Source: CAVOHU01 sp963843385
GTDB lineage: Bacteria > Acidobacteriota > Vicinamibacteria > Vicinamibacterales > JAKQTR01
Direction of reading: 5' to 3'
NCBI GenBank assembly: GCA_963843385.1
Contig: CAWJJY010000003.1
Location: 682,001-746,000, forward strand
Length of the DNA: 64,000 nucleotides
Shown here: piece after piece, positions 22,912 through 32,866 of the stretch
How the letters are laid out: each line of letters starts with the position of its first letter
Position numbering within the stretch: position 1 is the first letter of the stretch
Program-made: the position numbers and the translations under genes
Notes under the pieces: model-generated
Told to the model about the DNA's origin: nothing
Database searches by the model: none
The model's input: the letters and a program-made list of their open reading frames with translations, nothing else

Positions 22912-25212
22912 CTACTTCACCAGCACCGGCTCGGCCGCCCGGCCGGCCGCCGTGCTCTGCATTTCGGCCGACACCGCGGTGATGGCCGCGACATTCACGA
23001 TCTCGCTGACCGTCATGCCGTGCTGCAGCACGTTGACCGGCTTCTTCATGCCCATCAGGAGCGGACCGATCGCATCGGCGCCGCCCAGCCGCTGCACCAG
23101 CTTGTAGCCGATGTTGCCTGCGGTGAGATCCGGGAAGATCAGCACGTTCGCATCGCCCTTGATGCGCGAGTGCGGGTAGTTCTTCGTCACGATTTCCTCG
23201 ACCACCGCCGTGTCGAGGTGCATCTCGCCATCGATGATGGTCCCGGGCTTCCGCTTCCGGACCATGTCGACCGCCTCGGCCACCTTGTTCGAGATCGGGT
23301 GCGGCACGGAGCCGAAACTGGAGAAGGCCAGCATCGCGATCTTCGGATCCAGGTTGAAGTTGCGGGCCAGATCCGCCGCGAGCAGCGCGATTTCCGCCAG
23401 TTCTTCGGCGCTCGGGTTGATGTTGACCATCGTGTCCGCGCAGACGAACACCCGATCCTTGAGCACGAGCACGTGGGCCGCCGACACACGCGACACGCCC
23501 GGCTTCAGGCCGACGATCTGGATGGCCGGCCTGATCGTCTCGGGATACGCCTTGAACATCCCGCCCACGAACCCGTCGGCATCGCCGGTGGCCACCATCA
23601 TCAGGCCGCAGATGGTGGGGTCGCGCACCATGTCCAGGGCCGCCGGCAGGGTGACGCCCTTGCGCTGGCGCAGCTTGTAGAGTGCGTCGCCGTACCGCTG
23701 CTCGTGGCTGCTGTCGGGGACGTTGACGATCTCGAAGTCCACCTGCTCGATCCCGAGCCGCTTGGCGCTGGCGCGGATCTCGGCCTCACGGCCGAGCAGC
23801 ACCGGCATGGCGATCCGCTCCGACACGATGTCGCGGGCGGCCCGGATGACGGTGTCGTACTCGCCCTCGGGGAACACGATCTTGCGGGGCGTCTCGTTGC
23901 GCGCCTTGCGCACCACGAAGTGCATGACCTTTCGCGAGGGCCCGAGCATCCGCTCCAGCTGCTCGCGGTAGGCGTCCCAATCCGTGATCGGATAGCGGGC
24001 GACGCCCGAGTCGCACGCGGCCTTCGCGACGGCCGGGGCCTCCCAGGTCAGCACGCGCGGATCGAACGGCTTGGGAATGAGGTACTCCCGGCCGAACGAC
24101 ATGCTGTTCACGCCGTACGCCTTGAGCACGACCTCGGGCACGTCTTCCTTGGCCAGCGCGGCCAGGGCCCGCGCCGCGGCCATCTTCATGTCGTTGTTGA
24201 TGGCGGTCGCCCGCACGTCGAGCGCGCCTCGGAAGATGAACGGGAATCCGAGCACGTTGTTGACCTGGTTCGGATAATCGGAGCGGCCCGACGCCATGAT
24301 GACGTCCTTGCGGGTCGCCAGGGCCAGCTTGAACTCGATTTCCGGATCCGGGTTCGCCATCGCGAACACGATCGGGTCGGCCGCCATCGACTTCAGCATC
24401 TCGGGCGTGACCAGGTCCTTCGCCGACACGCCGACGAACACGTCGGCGCCCTTCATGGCCTCGGCCAGCGTGCGCAGCTTGGTGTCGACCGCAAAGCGCT
24501 GCTTGTACGGGTTCATCTTCTCGGTGCGGCCGTTCCAGATGACGCCGACCGTGTCGATGAAGAGGATGTTCTCCTTCTTGACCCCGAGGTTCAGGTACAT
24601 CTCGGCGCAGGCGATGCCGGCCGCGCCGGCCCCCGTGAAGACCACCCGTACCTGATCGATCCGCTTGTTCACCACCTCGAGCGCGTTGACCAGCGCGGCG
24701 CCGGAGATGATGGCGGTCCCGTGCTGATCGTCGTGGAACACGGGGATGTCCATGATCTTCTTGAGTGATTCCTCGATGAAGAAACACTCGGGCGCCTTGA
24801 TGTCTTCGAGGTTGATGCCGCCGAAGGTGGGTTCGAGCGCCTTGACGATCCGGACGATTTCTTCGGGGTCCTTGGTGTTCAGCTCGATGTCGAACACGTC
24901 GACGCCGGCGAATCTCTTGAACAGCACGCCCTTGCCTTCCATCACGGGCTTGCCGGCCAGCGCGCCGATGTCGCCCAGGCCGAGCACCGCGGTGCCGTTC
25001 GACACGACCGCGACCAGGTTTCCCTTGCCGGTGTAGCGATACGCCAGTTCAGGGTCCTTCTCGATGGCGAGGCACGGCCGCGCCACGCCTGGCGTGTAGG
25101 CCATCGAGAGGTCACGCTGAGTGAGGCAGGGTTTCGAGGTGATGACCTCGATCTTTCCCGGTCTCGGTTTTTCGTGGTACTCGAAAACGTCTTCGTCGGA
25201 CATCTTGATCAT
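22912..25212 (-). CDS. maeB: NADP-type malic enzyme with C-terminal phosphotransacetylase-like domain
   Basis: 766 residues, the normal MaeB length. Residues ~1-160 are the malic N domain (SMAYTPGVARPCLAIEKDP, NGTAVLGLGDIGALAGKPVMEGK, DVFDIELNT, then IPVFHDDQHGTAII). Residues ~160-400 are the NAD(P)-binding domain (VFTGAGAAGIACAEMY). The last ~340 form a Pta-like domain (RKIVFPEGEYD, GLMMVATGDADGFVGG, ADTMVNINPSAEELA, FPDLTAGNIGYKLVQRLGG) that is allosteric, not catalytic, in characterised MaeB. It decarboxylates malate to pyruvate. ATG 25212 gives MIKMSDEDVF; ATG 25203 is possible. It is head to head with an unrelated malic enzyme. Confidence 0.93.
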   Translation of the reverse strand: MIKMSDEDVFEYHEKPRPGKIEVITSKPCLTQRDLSMAYTPGVARPCLAIEKDPELAYRYTGKGNLVAVVSNGTAVLGLGDIGALAGKPVMEGKGVLFKRFAGVDVFDIELNTKDPEEIVRIVKALEPTFGGINLEDIKAPECFFIEESLKKIMDIPVFHDDQHGTAIISGAALVNALEVVNKRIDQVRVVFTGAGAAGIACAEMYLNLGVKKENILFIDTVGVIWNGRTEKMNPYKQRFAVDTKLRTLAEAMKGADVFVGVSAKDLVTPEMLKSMAADPIVFAMANPDPEIEFKLALATRKDVIMASGRSDYPNQVNNVLGFPFIFRGALDVRATAINNDMKMAAARALAALAKEDVPEVVLKAYGVNSMSFGREYLIPKPFDPRVLTWEAPAVAKAACDSGVARYPITDWDAYREQLERMLGPSRKVMHFVVRKARNETPRKIVFPEGEYDTVIRAARDIVSERIAMPVLLGREAEIRASAKRLGIEQVDFEIVNVPDSSHEQRYGDALYKLRQRKGVTLPAALDMVRDPTICGLMMVATGDADGFVGGMFKAYPETIRPAIQIVGLKPGVSRVSAAHVLVLKDRVFVCADTMVNINPSAEELAEIALLAADLARNFNLDPKIAMLAFSSFGSVPHPISNKVAEAVDMVRKRKPGTIIDGEMHLDTAVVEEIVTKNYPHSRIKGDANVLIFPDLTAGNIGYKLVQRLGGADAIGPLLMGMKKPVNVLQHGMTVSEIVNVAAITAVSAEMQSTAAGRAAEPVLVK

Positions 25213-25588
25213 AAACGTGCCCCGTTGATGAAGAGGAACCCCTGAACGGGATGAGAATGAGCGGGGGTCGGGAATCAGTGGCCAGACAGCCGTCTGCCGC
25301 GTCGCCCGCGCGACCGTTGTATAGCCTACTCCATCTGAACGGAGGCGGAGCCCATTTTTCAAAGCCGTCGCAGGGCGGTGACGGGAACCCGTCGGGACTC
25401 TCATCGCCGAACCCGCGCCCTTGACAACACTTTTCGAAGATCGCAGCATGGACCATCGGGGATGGCGTTGTCCTGCACCCATCCGGTCCTCGCCGAACGC
25501 AGCACCCACAGCAGTTCCGTGCTCCTTCACCGATCGGTCCCTCGAGGCGCCACGGGACCATCGACCTCTGCCCCACGGAAGGCATGGC
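25213..25588. other. Shared divergent promoter region of the two malic enzymes
   Basis: Contains a minus-strand TATACA (25318-25323) as a possible maeB -10. On the plus strand there is TTGACA (25421-25426) with a weak CAGCAT 17 nt on, a possible promoter for the other gene with a ~130 nt leader. No ORF is supported. Confidence 0.4.
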
Positions 25589-27310
25589 ATGAAGACCTTT
25601 TCCTTCAAGATTGACCCGCTGACCAGCGAAGAGTACTGGGAGATCTACCTGCGCGGCCAGCAACTGCTGACCGATCCCCTGCTCAACAAGGCCTCGGCGT
25701 TTTCGGAAGAGGAGCGCCTCGCGCTGGACCTGACGGGCTACCTGCGCACGGGGGTGTCCTCGCTCGAGCACCAGGTGCAGCGCTCGCTCGAAAACTACCG
25801 GCGCAAGCCGGACGACCTCGAGAAGTACATCTACCTGCAGGGGCTGCTCGACCGCAGCGAGGTCCTCTTCTACCGGCTACTGCTCGAGAACCTGCCCGAG
25901 ATGGTGCCGATCGTCTACACCCCCACCGTCGGCCAGGCGTGCCTCCAGTTGAGCCATATCACGCGGCGCTACCGGGGCCTGTACCTCAGCCCCGAAAACA
26001 TCGGGAACGTCGATCGGGTCTTCCAGAGCATCTCGCTGCCGAGCGTGTCGCTGATCGTCGTCACCGACGGCGAGCGCATCCTGGGTCTGGGCGATCTCGG
26101 CTCCGACGGGATGGGGATCCCGGTCGGCAAGGTCACCCTGTATGTCGCCGCGGGCGGCCTCCATCCGGCCTGCTGCCTGCCGCTGACGCTCGATGTCGGC
26201 ACCAACAACCCGAAGCTGCTCGACGACCCGCTGTACCTCGGATGGCGCCATCCGCGACTGGAAGGGGCCGAGTACGATGAGTTCATCGAGCATTTCATCC
26301 TGGGCGTGCGGCGCAACTTCCCGGAGGCGCTCGTGCAGTGGGAGGACTTCGCCAAGCACAAGGCGTTCAGGCTGCTTGGCCGGTACCGCGAGCGCGTGCT
26401 GTCGTTCAACGACGACATCCAGGGCACCGGCGCCGTCACGCTCGCCTCGCTCATCAGCGCGATGCGGATCAAGGACCAGCGGTTCGCCGATCAGCGATTC
26501 GTCATCGTCGGCATGGGCCAGGCCGGGACCGGCATCTCGATGAACATCCGCACGGCGCTCGGCGAAGAAGGCCTCTCGGACGACGAGATCGGCCGGCGGA
26601 TTTTCGCCGTCGATCAGCAGGGGCTGCTCGTCAAGGGCATGCCTGGACTGTCCAAGTGGCAGGAGATGGTCGCGCAGGATCGCGCCGCGATCGCGGGCTG
26701 GTCCCTGCCCTCGTCGGATCGGATCGACCTCATCGACGTCGTCCGGAACGCCCGTGCGACGGTGCTGGTCGGCGTGACCGCCCAGCGCGGCCTCTTCAGC
26801 GCGGAGATACTCGGACTGATGGCGCAGCACACCGACCGGCCGGTCGTCCTGTCGCTCTCGAATCCGTCGAGCCGATCCGAGTGCACGCCGGAGGAAGTGG
26901 CCAGGGCCACCAACGGGCTCGGCCTGATGGCCACCGGCACTGCGTTCGCCGAGGTGACGTGGAATGGCCGGCGCATCGGCTCGTCGCAGTGCAACAACAT
27001 GTTCGTCTTCCCGGGCGTGGGATTGGGCGCACTGGTCAGCAAGACACCCAAGGTCACCGATGCGATGTTCCTGGCAGCGAGCAAGGTGCTGAGCGACCAG
27101 GTGACCTCCGAGCAACGAGGCCGGGGGCTCCTGTTGCCCGAGATGGACGACATTCGCCGCGTGTCCCGCAGGGTGGCGCTCGCCGTGGCCCAGGAGGCCC
27201 GGCATGCGGGCCTTGGACGCCTGCTCGACGACCAGGCCCTCGAGGCTCTCATTGCGCACGCGCAGTGGCAGCCGGCATACACGCCATTTCGTGCCGGCCG
27301 GGTTGCGTGA
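25589..27310 (+). CDS. Large-type malic enzyme (SfcA/MaeA or eukaryotic ME family)
   Basis: 573 residues, the standard length for this class, unrelated in domain content to MaeB. LPEMVPIVYTPTVGQACLQLSHI holds the catalytic Tyr region. VTDGERILGLGDLGSDGMGIPVGK and FNDDIQGTGAVTLA supply the malate and metal ligands. FVIVGMGQAGTGI is the nucleotide-binding turn, and LSNPSSRSECTPEEV the closing motif. ATG 25589 has GGAAGG 6 nt upstream; the longer open frame from 25421 is unsupported. It makes pyruvate, CO2 and NAD(P)H from malate. Cofactor preference is not decided here. Confidence 0.9.
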   Translation: MKTFSFKIDPLTSEEYWEIYLRGQQLLTDPLLNKASAFSEEERLALDLTGYLRTGVSSLEHQVQRSLENYRRKPDDLEKYIYLQGLLDRSEVLFYRLLLENLPEMVPIVYTPTVGQACLQLSHITRRYRGLYLSPENIGNVDRVFQSISLPSVSLIVVTDGERILGLGDLGSDGMGIPVGKVTLYVAAGGLHPACCLPLTLDVGTNNPKLLDDPLYLGWRHPRLEGAEYDEFIEHFILGVRRNFPEALVQWEDFAKHKAFRLLGRYRERVLSFNDDIQGTGAVTLASLISAMRIKDQRFADQRFVIVGMGQAGTGISMNIRTALGEEGLSDDEIGRRIFAVDQQGLLVKGMPGLSKWQEMVAQDRAAIAGWSLPSSDRIDLIDVVRNARATVLVGVTAQRGLFSAEILGLMAQHTDRPVVLSLSNPSSRSECTPEEVARATNGLGLMATGTAFAEVTWNGRRIGSSQCNNMFVFPGVGLGALVSKTPKVTDAMFLAASKVLSDQVTSEQRGRGLLLPEMDDIRRVSRRVALAVAQEARHAGLGRLLDDQALEALIAHAQWQPAYTPFRAGRVA

Positions 27311-27444
27311 TCCCGGGTATTCTCACGGTGCAAGCACCGATCTGCGCTCAAGGCTGGCCGTGAGCCGCCGGCCACGAGCTGCAGCCCGAAGACGGCGTGG
27401 CTCGAATGGGCGGGCCCTCGAGCAGCAGACGAGGGAGCGACATC

Positions 27445-27894
27445 ATGATGATTGACTCGCTGGCCAGCGCGCGCGCATTCACCGTTCTCGGCTCCCGTAT
27501 CGACCGGGCTTTCGACTACCTGGACCAGACGGACTTCGCCGCGCTGGAGCCGGGCACCTATGAACTCGATGGGCGCAACCTGTACGCCGTCGTGCAGCGC
27601 TACGCCACCAAGCCCCGGCAGGAAGGGAACTGGGAGACCCACCGGCGCTACGCGGATCTGCAGTATCTGGCGTCGGGAACCGAGCGCATCGGCTACGCAG
27701 CAGGATCGAGGCTGGGGCCTGGCGTGTACGACGCCGAGAAGGACTTCGAGTTACGGACCGGAACAGGTGATTTCCTCACGCTGTGCGCTGGCGACCTCAT
27801 GGTGCTGTGGCCCGGAGAGGGGCACATGCCTGGCATTGCGGTGGACTCGCCCTCCGAGGTCACGAAGGTCGTCGTCAAGGTGCTGATGGACTGA
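27445..27894 (+). CDS. YhcH/YjgK/YiaL family protein
   Basis: A 149-residue single-domain cupin-like protein of the family that includes E. coli NanQ (YhcH, sialic-acid anomerase) and EbgC. Typical blocks are MMIDSL, GTYELDGRNLYAVVQRYATKP, WETHRRYADLQYLASGTERIGYA and FLTLCAGDLMVLWPGEGHMPGI, with the metal-binding His in WETHRRY, His in EGHMP, and Glu. ATG 27445 follows GAGGGAG. It probably handles a sugar or sugar derivative; no sugar operon adjoins, although two glycoside hydrolases lie 6-12 kb away. Confidence 0.85.
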   Translation: MMIDSLASARAFTVLGSRIDRAFDYLDQTDFAALEPGTYELDGRNLYAVVQRYATKPRQEGNWETHRRYADLQYLASGTERIGYAAGSRLGPGVYDAEKDFELRTGTGDFLTLCAGDLMVLWPGEGHMPGIAVDSPSEVTKVVVKVLMD

Positions 27895-27918
27895 GATGCC
27901 GCCGGCCGCGAGCCTCGC

Positions 27919-27938
27919 GCCTGGTCTGAAGACCAGGC
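27919..27938 (+). terminator. Hairpin after the YhcH-family gene
   Basis: GCCTGGTCT, loop GA, AGACCAGGC: a 9 bp perfect stem 25 nt after the stop. The downstream sequence CTCCCTGATG lacks a T-run. Confidence 0.4.
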
Positions 27939-28133
27939 CTCCCTGATGAGGGCGCGCCCCTGTTCCGGGATGATTGGAACCGACGGCACGTCGTCGAGTC
28001 GCATGGAGGGCGGGCCTGAAGACGCGCCAAGGCCGGTCGCAATGATCGCGCGGATCGCGGGCCGGGGACTTCAGACCCCGGGTCCTCCGCCAGCCGCCAG
28101 TCGCCAGCCGCGAGCCGCCAGCCGCCAGCCTAG

Positions 28134-28139
28134 TAGAAT
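28134..28139 (+). promoter_or_regulatory. TAGAAT -10 box, leaderless start of the Lhr gene
   Basis: TAGAAT ends 6 nt before the ATG at 28146, placing the transcript start on the start codon. It is preceded by a CCGCCAG tract from 28088. Confidence 0.5.
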
Positions 28140-28145
28140 GCTGCC

Positions 28146-31100
28146 ATGGCCACCCGCCCGAAGGGTACCGATCCTCTCGCGGTGTTTCATCCCGTCGTGT
28201 CGGCCTGGTTCCGCGACTCGTTTCGCGAGCCGACCTCTGCCCAGCACAAAGGCTGGGCCGCCATCGCCCGCGGTCAATCCGTCCTCATCCAGGCGCCGAC
28301 CGGCAGCGGCAAGACGCTGGCCGCGTTTCTGTGGGCCATCAACCGCCTCGTGTTCGAACCGACGCCCCCGTCCGGGCGGCGCTGCCGCGTGCTCTACGTC
28401 TCGCCGCTCAAGGCGCTCGCGGTGGATGTCGAGCGCAACCTCCGCGTGCCCCTCGCCGGCATCACGCGCCTGGCCCTGGCGACGGGAACGCCGCACGCCG
28501 TGCCCGCCGTGTCGGTCCGGACCGGTGACACGCCGCAGAACGAGCGCGCACGCTTCATGCGCGACCCGTCCGACATTCTCATCACGACGCCCGAATCGCT
28601 CTATCTCCTGCTGACATCGAAGGCTCGCGAAGCCCTGCGGTCGATCGATACGGTCATCGTCGACGAGGTTCACGTCCTGGTGCCAACCAAGCGCGGAGCC
28701 CACCTGGCGCTTTCGATCGAACGCCTCGAAGCCTTGCTGACGCGGCCGCTCCAGCGTATTGGGCTGTCGGCCACCCAGCGCCCGCTCGACGAGGTGGCGC
28801 GCTACCTGGGCGGCGCGGAACCGCGACCAGCCGGTGGGCCGCGCGGATCAGGCCGCGCGCGCGGCCGTGAACCCGGTCGCTCAACACGGCGTTCGACGCC
28901 GACGGCACGATCACGCGCCGCATCATCTCACGCGAAATCCCCGCACCGGATTGAAGCGGACTCCGGCGCGTCGGGTGCAGAAACCGACCTTCACGATCAG
29001 TTCCAGTCCGCGCGCGGCGATGTCGTCTATCGCCCGGTGACCATCGTGGACGCTGGCGGGAGAAAGGCGCTGGACCTGCACATCGAGGTTCCGGTCGAAG
29101 ACATGGCAAGGCTCGGGCAGATGGCGGAGTTCCGCGCGGGCTCGAGCCTGCAACCGCCGACCGTGCACCGCGAGTCCATCTGGTCCGCCATCTATCCGCG
29201 CCTCCTCGACCTGATCCGCCGCAACAGGTCCACGCTGATCTTCGTGAACAACCGCCGCAGCGCCGAGCGGCTCGCCGGCGCGCTGAACGACCTGGCGGGC
29301 GAGCTGCTGGTGCGGGCGCATCACGGGTCGATTGCGCGCGATCAGCGCATCGAAATCGAGGACGCCCTCAAGGCCGGGCGCGTGCGGGGTCTGGTGGCCA
29401 CCTCCTCGCTCGAGCTCGGGATCGACATGGGCGCCATCGACATGGTGGTGCAGATCGAGGCGCCGCCCTCGGTCGCCAGCGGCCTTCAACGCGTCGGCCG
29501 CGGAGGCCACCACGTGGACGCCACGAGCCGTGCCGTCCTCTTCCCGAAGTTCAGGGGAGACCTCGTGGCCTGCGCGGCCATCACGCGGGCGATGCGCGAC
29601 GGGCTGGTCGAATCCACGCGCTACCCGCGCAACCCGCTCGATGTCCTCTCCCAGCAGGTCGTGGCAATGGCCTCGCTCGACCTGTGGCGGGAGGACGATC
29701 TGTTCAACAGGGTGCGGCAGGCGGCGCCGTTCGCTGAACTCAGCCGCCCGGCCTTCGACGGCGTGCTCGACATGCTCTCGGGCCGCTATCCGTCCGACGA
29801 GTTCGCCGAACTTCGACCGCGGCTCACCTGGGATCGCATCAAGCACACGATCGCCGCGCGAGATGGCGCACGCCGCATCGCGGTGACCAGCGGCGGAACG
29901 ATTCCCGACCGCGGGCTCTACGGCGTATTCCTCGCCGGTGCCGCGAAGGGCGCCGCCCGCGTGGGCGAACTCGACGAGGAAATGGTCTTCGAGAGCCGCG
30001 TGGGCGAGGTGTTCGTGCTGGGGGCCAGTTCGTGGCGCATCGAGGAGATTACCCACGATCGAGTCACCGTCTCTCCTGCGCCCGGCGAACCTGGCAAGAT
30101 GCCGTTCTGGAAAGCCGACAGGCCCGGCCGCCCGTTGGAGCTGGGCGAGCGGATCGGCCGTTTGGTGCGCGACCTGCGCGACCTGCCGGCACCTGCCGCC
30201 GTCGATCGCCTGACCCGCACCCACGATCTCGACCCGCAGGCAGCCGAGAACCTTCTCCGCTATCTCGCCGATCAGGCCGCGGCCACCGGTCTGGTTCCGG
30301 ACGATCGCACCATCCTCATCGAGAGGTGCCGCGACGAGCTGGGCGACTGGCGCGTGTGCCTGCTCTCCCCGCTCGGCAGCCGCGTTCATGCGCCGTGGGC
30401 GATGGCCGCCACGGCGAACATCCGCGCGAAGCTCGGCCTCGACCTCGAGACCATGTGGACCGACGATGGGTTCGTGGTGCGGTTTCCTGAGACGGACGCG
30501 CCGCCGGACGCGTCGTTGCTGCTGCCGGCTTCCTCCGACTTCGAGCACCTGGTGATCTCGGAGCTCGGCGCCACGGCGTATTTCGCGGCGCGTTTCCGGG
30601 AGGCCGCTTCGCGCGCGCTGCTCCTGCCACGCCGGCGGCCAGGCCACCGCGCCCCGCTCTGGCAGCAGCGCAAACGCGCTTCGGACCTGCTCGCCGTGGC
30701 GAGTCGATTCGGCTCGTTTCCGATCGTGCTCGAGACCTACCGGGAGTGCCTGCGAGACGACTTCGACATGCCCGCGCTCATCGACGTCGCCCGGCGGATC
30801 GAAAGGAAGTCGATCAGCGTGACGACGGTCGACTCGGAGACGCCGTCGCCGTTTGCCGCCTCGTTGCTCTTCGGGTATGTCGCGAACTACCTGTACGACG
30901 GCGACTCGCCGCTCGCGGAGCGCCGCGCTCAGGCCCTCGCGATCGACCAGGCGCTGCTGCGCGACCTGGTCGGCATGGCGGACCTGCGCGAACTGCTCGA
31001 TGCGGACGTTCTCGACGAGATCGAGCTCGAACTGCAGTGCCGGTCGAAGCGGCTCAGGGCCCGGAGCCTCGACGGCCTCCACGATCTGCTGCTCCGCCTT

Positions 31101-32864
31101 GGCGATCTCACGAAGGAAGAGGTCGTCGAGCGGTCGACGAGCCCCGAGGTCGCCGCGCAGGTGGACGACCTGGTGGCCGCTTCTCGCGCCATCCGGATCG
31201 AGGTGGCCGGCTCATCACGCTACGCGGCCGCCGAGCACGCGAGCCAGTACCGCGACGCGCTCGGCGTGTCGCTTCCGCCCGGCCTGCCCAAGGCGTTGCT
31301 CTCGCCCGAAGATGCGCCGCTCGACACCCTCGCCCTTCGCTACGCTCGCACCCATGGCCCGTTCACGACGATGGGGTTTTCGGAGAGGTACGGGCTGGAC
31401 GCCACCGCGACCGAGCTGCTGCTGCGGACGCTGTCGTCGGCCGACCGGCTCATCGAGGGCGACTTCCGGCCTGGAGGGACCAGGCGCGAGTGGTGCTCGC
31501 CGGACGTGCTTCGGCAGGCCCGCAGCCGATCGCTTGCGAAACTGCGCCATCAGATCGAGCCGGTCGAGCCCTCCGCGCTCGGCAGATTTCTGACGAGGTG
31601 GCAGGGTGTCGGATCGGGGCGCCGTGGGCTCGACGCGCTGCTCGATGAGGTGGAACACCTGCAGGGGGCGCCCCTGCCGGCCTCGACGCTCGAAACGGTG
31701 ATCCTGCCAGCCCGGCTCGCCGACTACGACCCGCGCAGCCTGGACACGCTCGCGTCGGCCGGAGAGGTGTGCTGGATCGGCGTCGAATCAATCGGGCAGC
31801 GCGACGGGCGCATTGCCTTGTACCTGACAGACCACCTGTCAAAGCTCGTGCGGCCTCGCGAAGCAACCGCGGCGCCGGCTCTCGGGTCAGATCGCGAGAC
31901 AGCGATCGTGGACCATCTCCAGCGGGAAGGCGCCTCGTATTTCGGTCCTGTTCACGACGCGGGCGGCGGCGGCTATCCTGGTGACACCGTCGACGCGTTG
32001 TGGGCGCTCGTCTGGCGGGGCCTGGTCACGAATGACACATTTCAGGCGCTGCGGGCCTTTACGCAGCCGCCCGACCGATCAACGCGGCCGGCGGTTCGAG
32101 GCCCCTCCTTCCGTTCGCGGCGGCTCGTGCCGCCGCCTGCTGAAGGCCGATGGTCGTTGATGGCCTCGCGGCTGGACGCGGCCTTGTCCCCGACGCTTTG
32201 GGCCTCTGCGGTTGCCGATCAGCTGCTCACTCGGTACGGCGTGCTGACTCGAGAGGTCGTGTCGAGCGAAGGCGTCGCAGGAGGGTTCGCGGCGATTTAT
32301 CCCGTGCTGCGGGCGATGGAGGATGGCGGCCGCATCCGCCGCGGGTACTTCGTTAGCGGGGTTGCCGCCACGCAGTTTGCGCGGCCCCCCGCGCTCGAGA
32401 TGCTGCGCTCACTGCGGACGCCGCCCGAGGACGCCGAGGTGGTGGTGATGGCGGCCACCGACCCGGCCAATCCGTATGGCGCGATCCTCAGGTGGCCGGC
32501 TCTGGAGACCGGCCAAGGCGCCCAGGCACCCTTCGCGCGAGCGGTGGGCGCGAGTGTCATCCTCGTCAACGGGGCACTGGCGGCGTTTCTGCGCGCCGGC
32601 AGCACCGATGTGACCGTCCGGCTGCCCGAATCGGAACCGGAGCGCACCTCGGCCGGGAAGGCTGTCGCAGGGGCCCTCCTGGGCTTCGCGCTCGAGGGCG
32701 AAGGACGGCGCGGGGGCCTGCTCGTGGCGACGATCAACGGCCAGCCCGCGGCTGCGCATCCGCTCGCGCCGCGCCTGGTCGAATCCGGATTCGCGGCGTC
32801 GGCAATGGGATACCATGTCCGACGAAACCGTCTGCGCTCAACGCCAACTCGGCCGGAGGAGTGA
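28146..32864 (+). CDS. lhr: Lhr-type large ATP-dependent helicase
   Basis: 1572 residues, close to E. coli Lhr. A superfamily 2 helicase core has Walker A PTGSGKT (to T57), DEVH (D173-H176), SATQRPLDEVARYLGG, TSSLELGIDMG and QRVGRGGH. It is followed by the Lhr winged-helix/beta-barrel region (TSGGTIPDRGLY, VGELDEEMVFESR, LGASSWRIEEIT, SPFAASLLFGYV) and the long C-terminal domain (GRWSLM, DRYGVLTREVV). It translocates on ssDNA and unwinds DNA-RNA hybrids; a repair role is known for the family. A ~65-residue Arg/Ser-rich insert at 28815-29010 is out of character (see findings). The TGA overlaps the ribosome-site region of mscL. Confidence 0.92.
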   Translation: MATRPKGTDPLAVFHPVVSAWFRDSFREPTSAQHKGWAAIARGQSVLIQAPTGSGKTLAAFLWAINRLVFEPTPPSGRRCRVLYVSPLKALAVDVERNLRVPLAGITRLALATGTPHAVPAVSVRTGDTPQNERARFMRDPSDILITTPESLYLLLTSKAREALRSIDTVIVDEVHVLVPTKRGAHLALSIERLEALLTRPLQRIGLSATQRPLDEVARYLGGAEPRPAGGPRGSGRARGREPGRSTRRSTPTARSRAASSHAKSPHRIEADSGASGAETDLHDQFQSARGDVVYRPVTIVDAGGRKALDLHIEVPVEDMARLGQMAEFRAGSSLQPPTVHRESIWSAIYPRLLDLIRRNRSTLIFVNNRRSAERLAGALNDLAGELLVRAHHGSIARDQRIEIEDALKAGRVRGLVATSSLELGIDMGAIDMVVQIEAPPSVASGLQRVGRGGHHVDATSRAVLFPKFRGDLVACAAITRAMRDGLVESTRYPRNPLDVLSQQVVAMASLDLWREDDLFNRVRQAAPFAELSRPAFDGVLDMLSGRYPSDEFAELRPRLTWDRIKHTIAARDGARRIAVTSGGTIPDRGLYGVFLAGAAKGAARVGELDEEMVFESRVGEVFVLGASSWRIEEITHDRVTVSPAPGEPGKMPFWKADRPGRPLELGERIGRLVRDLRDLPAPAAVDRLTRTHDLDPQAAENLLRYLADQAAATGLVPDDRTILIERCRDELGDWRVCLLSPLGSRVHAPWAMAATANIRAKLGLDLETMWTDDGFVVRFPETDAPPDASLLLPASSDFEHLVISELGATAYFAARFREAASRALLLPRRRPGHRAPLWQQRKRASDLLAVASRFGSFPIVLETYRECLRDDFDMPALIDVARRIERKSISVTTVDSETPSPFAASLLFGYVANYLYDGDSPLAERRAQALAIDQALLRDLVGMADLRELLDADVLDEIELELQCRSKRLRARSLDGLHDLLLRLGDLTKEEVVERSTSPEVAAQVDDLVAASRAIRIEVAGSSRYAAAEHASQYRDALGVSLPPGLPKALLSPEDAPLDTLALRYARTHGPFTTMGFSERYGLDATATELLLRTLSSADRLIEGDFRPGGTRREWCSPDVLRQARSRSLAKLRHQIEPVEPSALGRFLTRWQGVGSGRRGLDALLDEVEHLQGAPLPASTLETVILPARLADYDPRSLDTLASAGEVCWIGVESIGQRDGRIALYLTDHLSKLVRPREATAAPALGSDRETAIVDHLQREGASYFGPVHDAGGGGYPGDTVDALWALVWRGLVTNDTFQALRAFTQPPDRSTRPAVRGPSFRSRRLVPPPAEGRWSLMASRLDAALSPTLWASAVADQLLTRYGVLTREVVSSEGVAGGFAAIYPVLRAMEDGGRIRRGYFVSGVAATQFARPPALEMLRSLRTPPEDAEVVVMAATDPANPYGAILRWPALETGQGAQAPFARAVGASVILVNGALAAFLRAGSTDVTVRLPESEPERTSAGKAVAGALLGFALEGEGRRGGLLVATINGQPAAAHPLAPRLVESGFAASAMGYHVRRNRLRSTPTRPEE

Positions 32865-32866
32865 CC

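Noticed and set aside
22840..24768. A 642-residue plus-strand frame across the maeB gene
   Set aside because: Antisense of a well-conserved malic enzyme; composition is typical of shadow frames.
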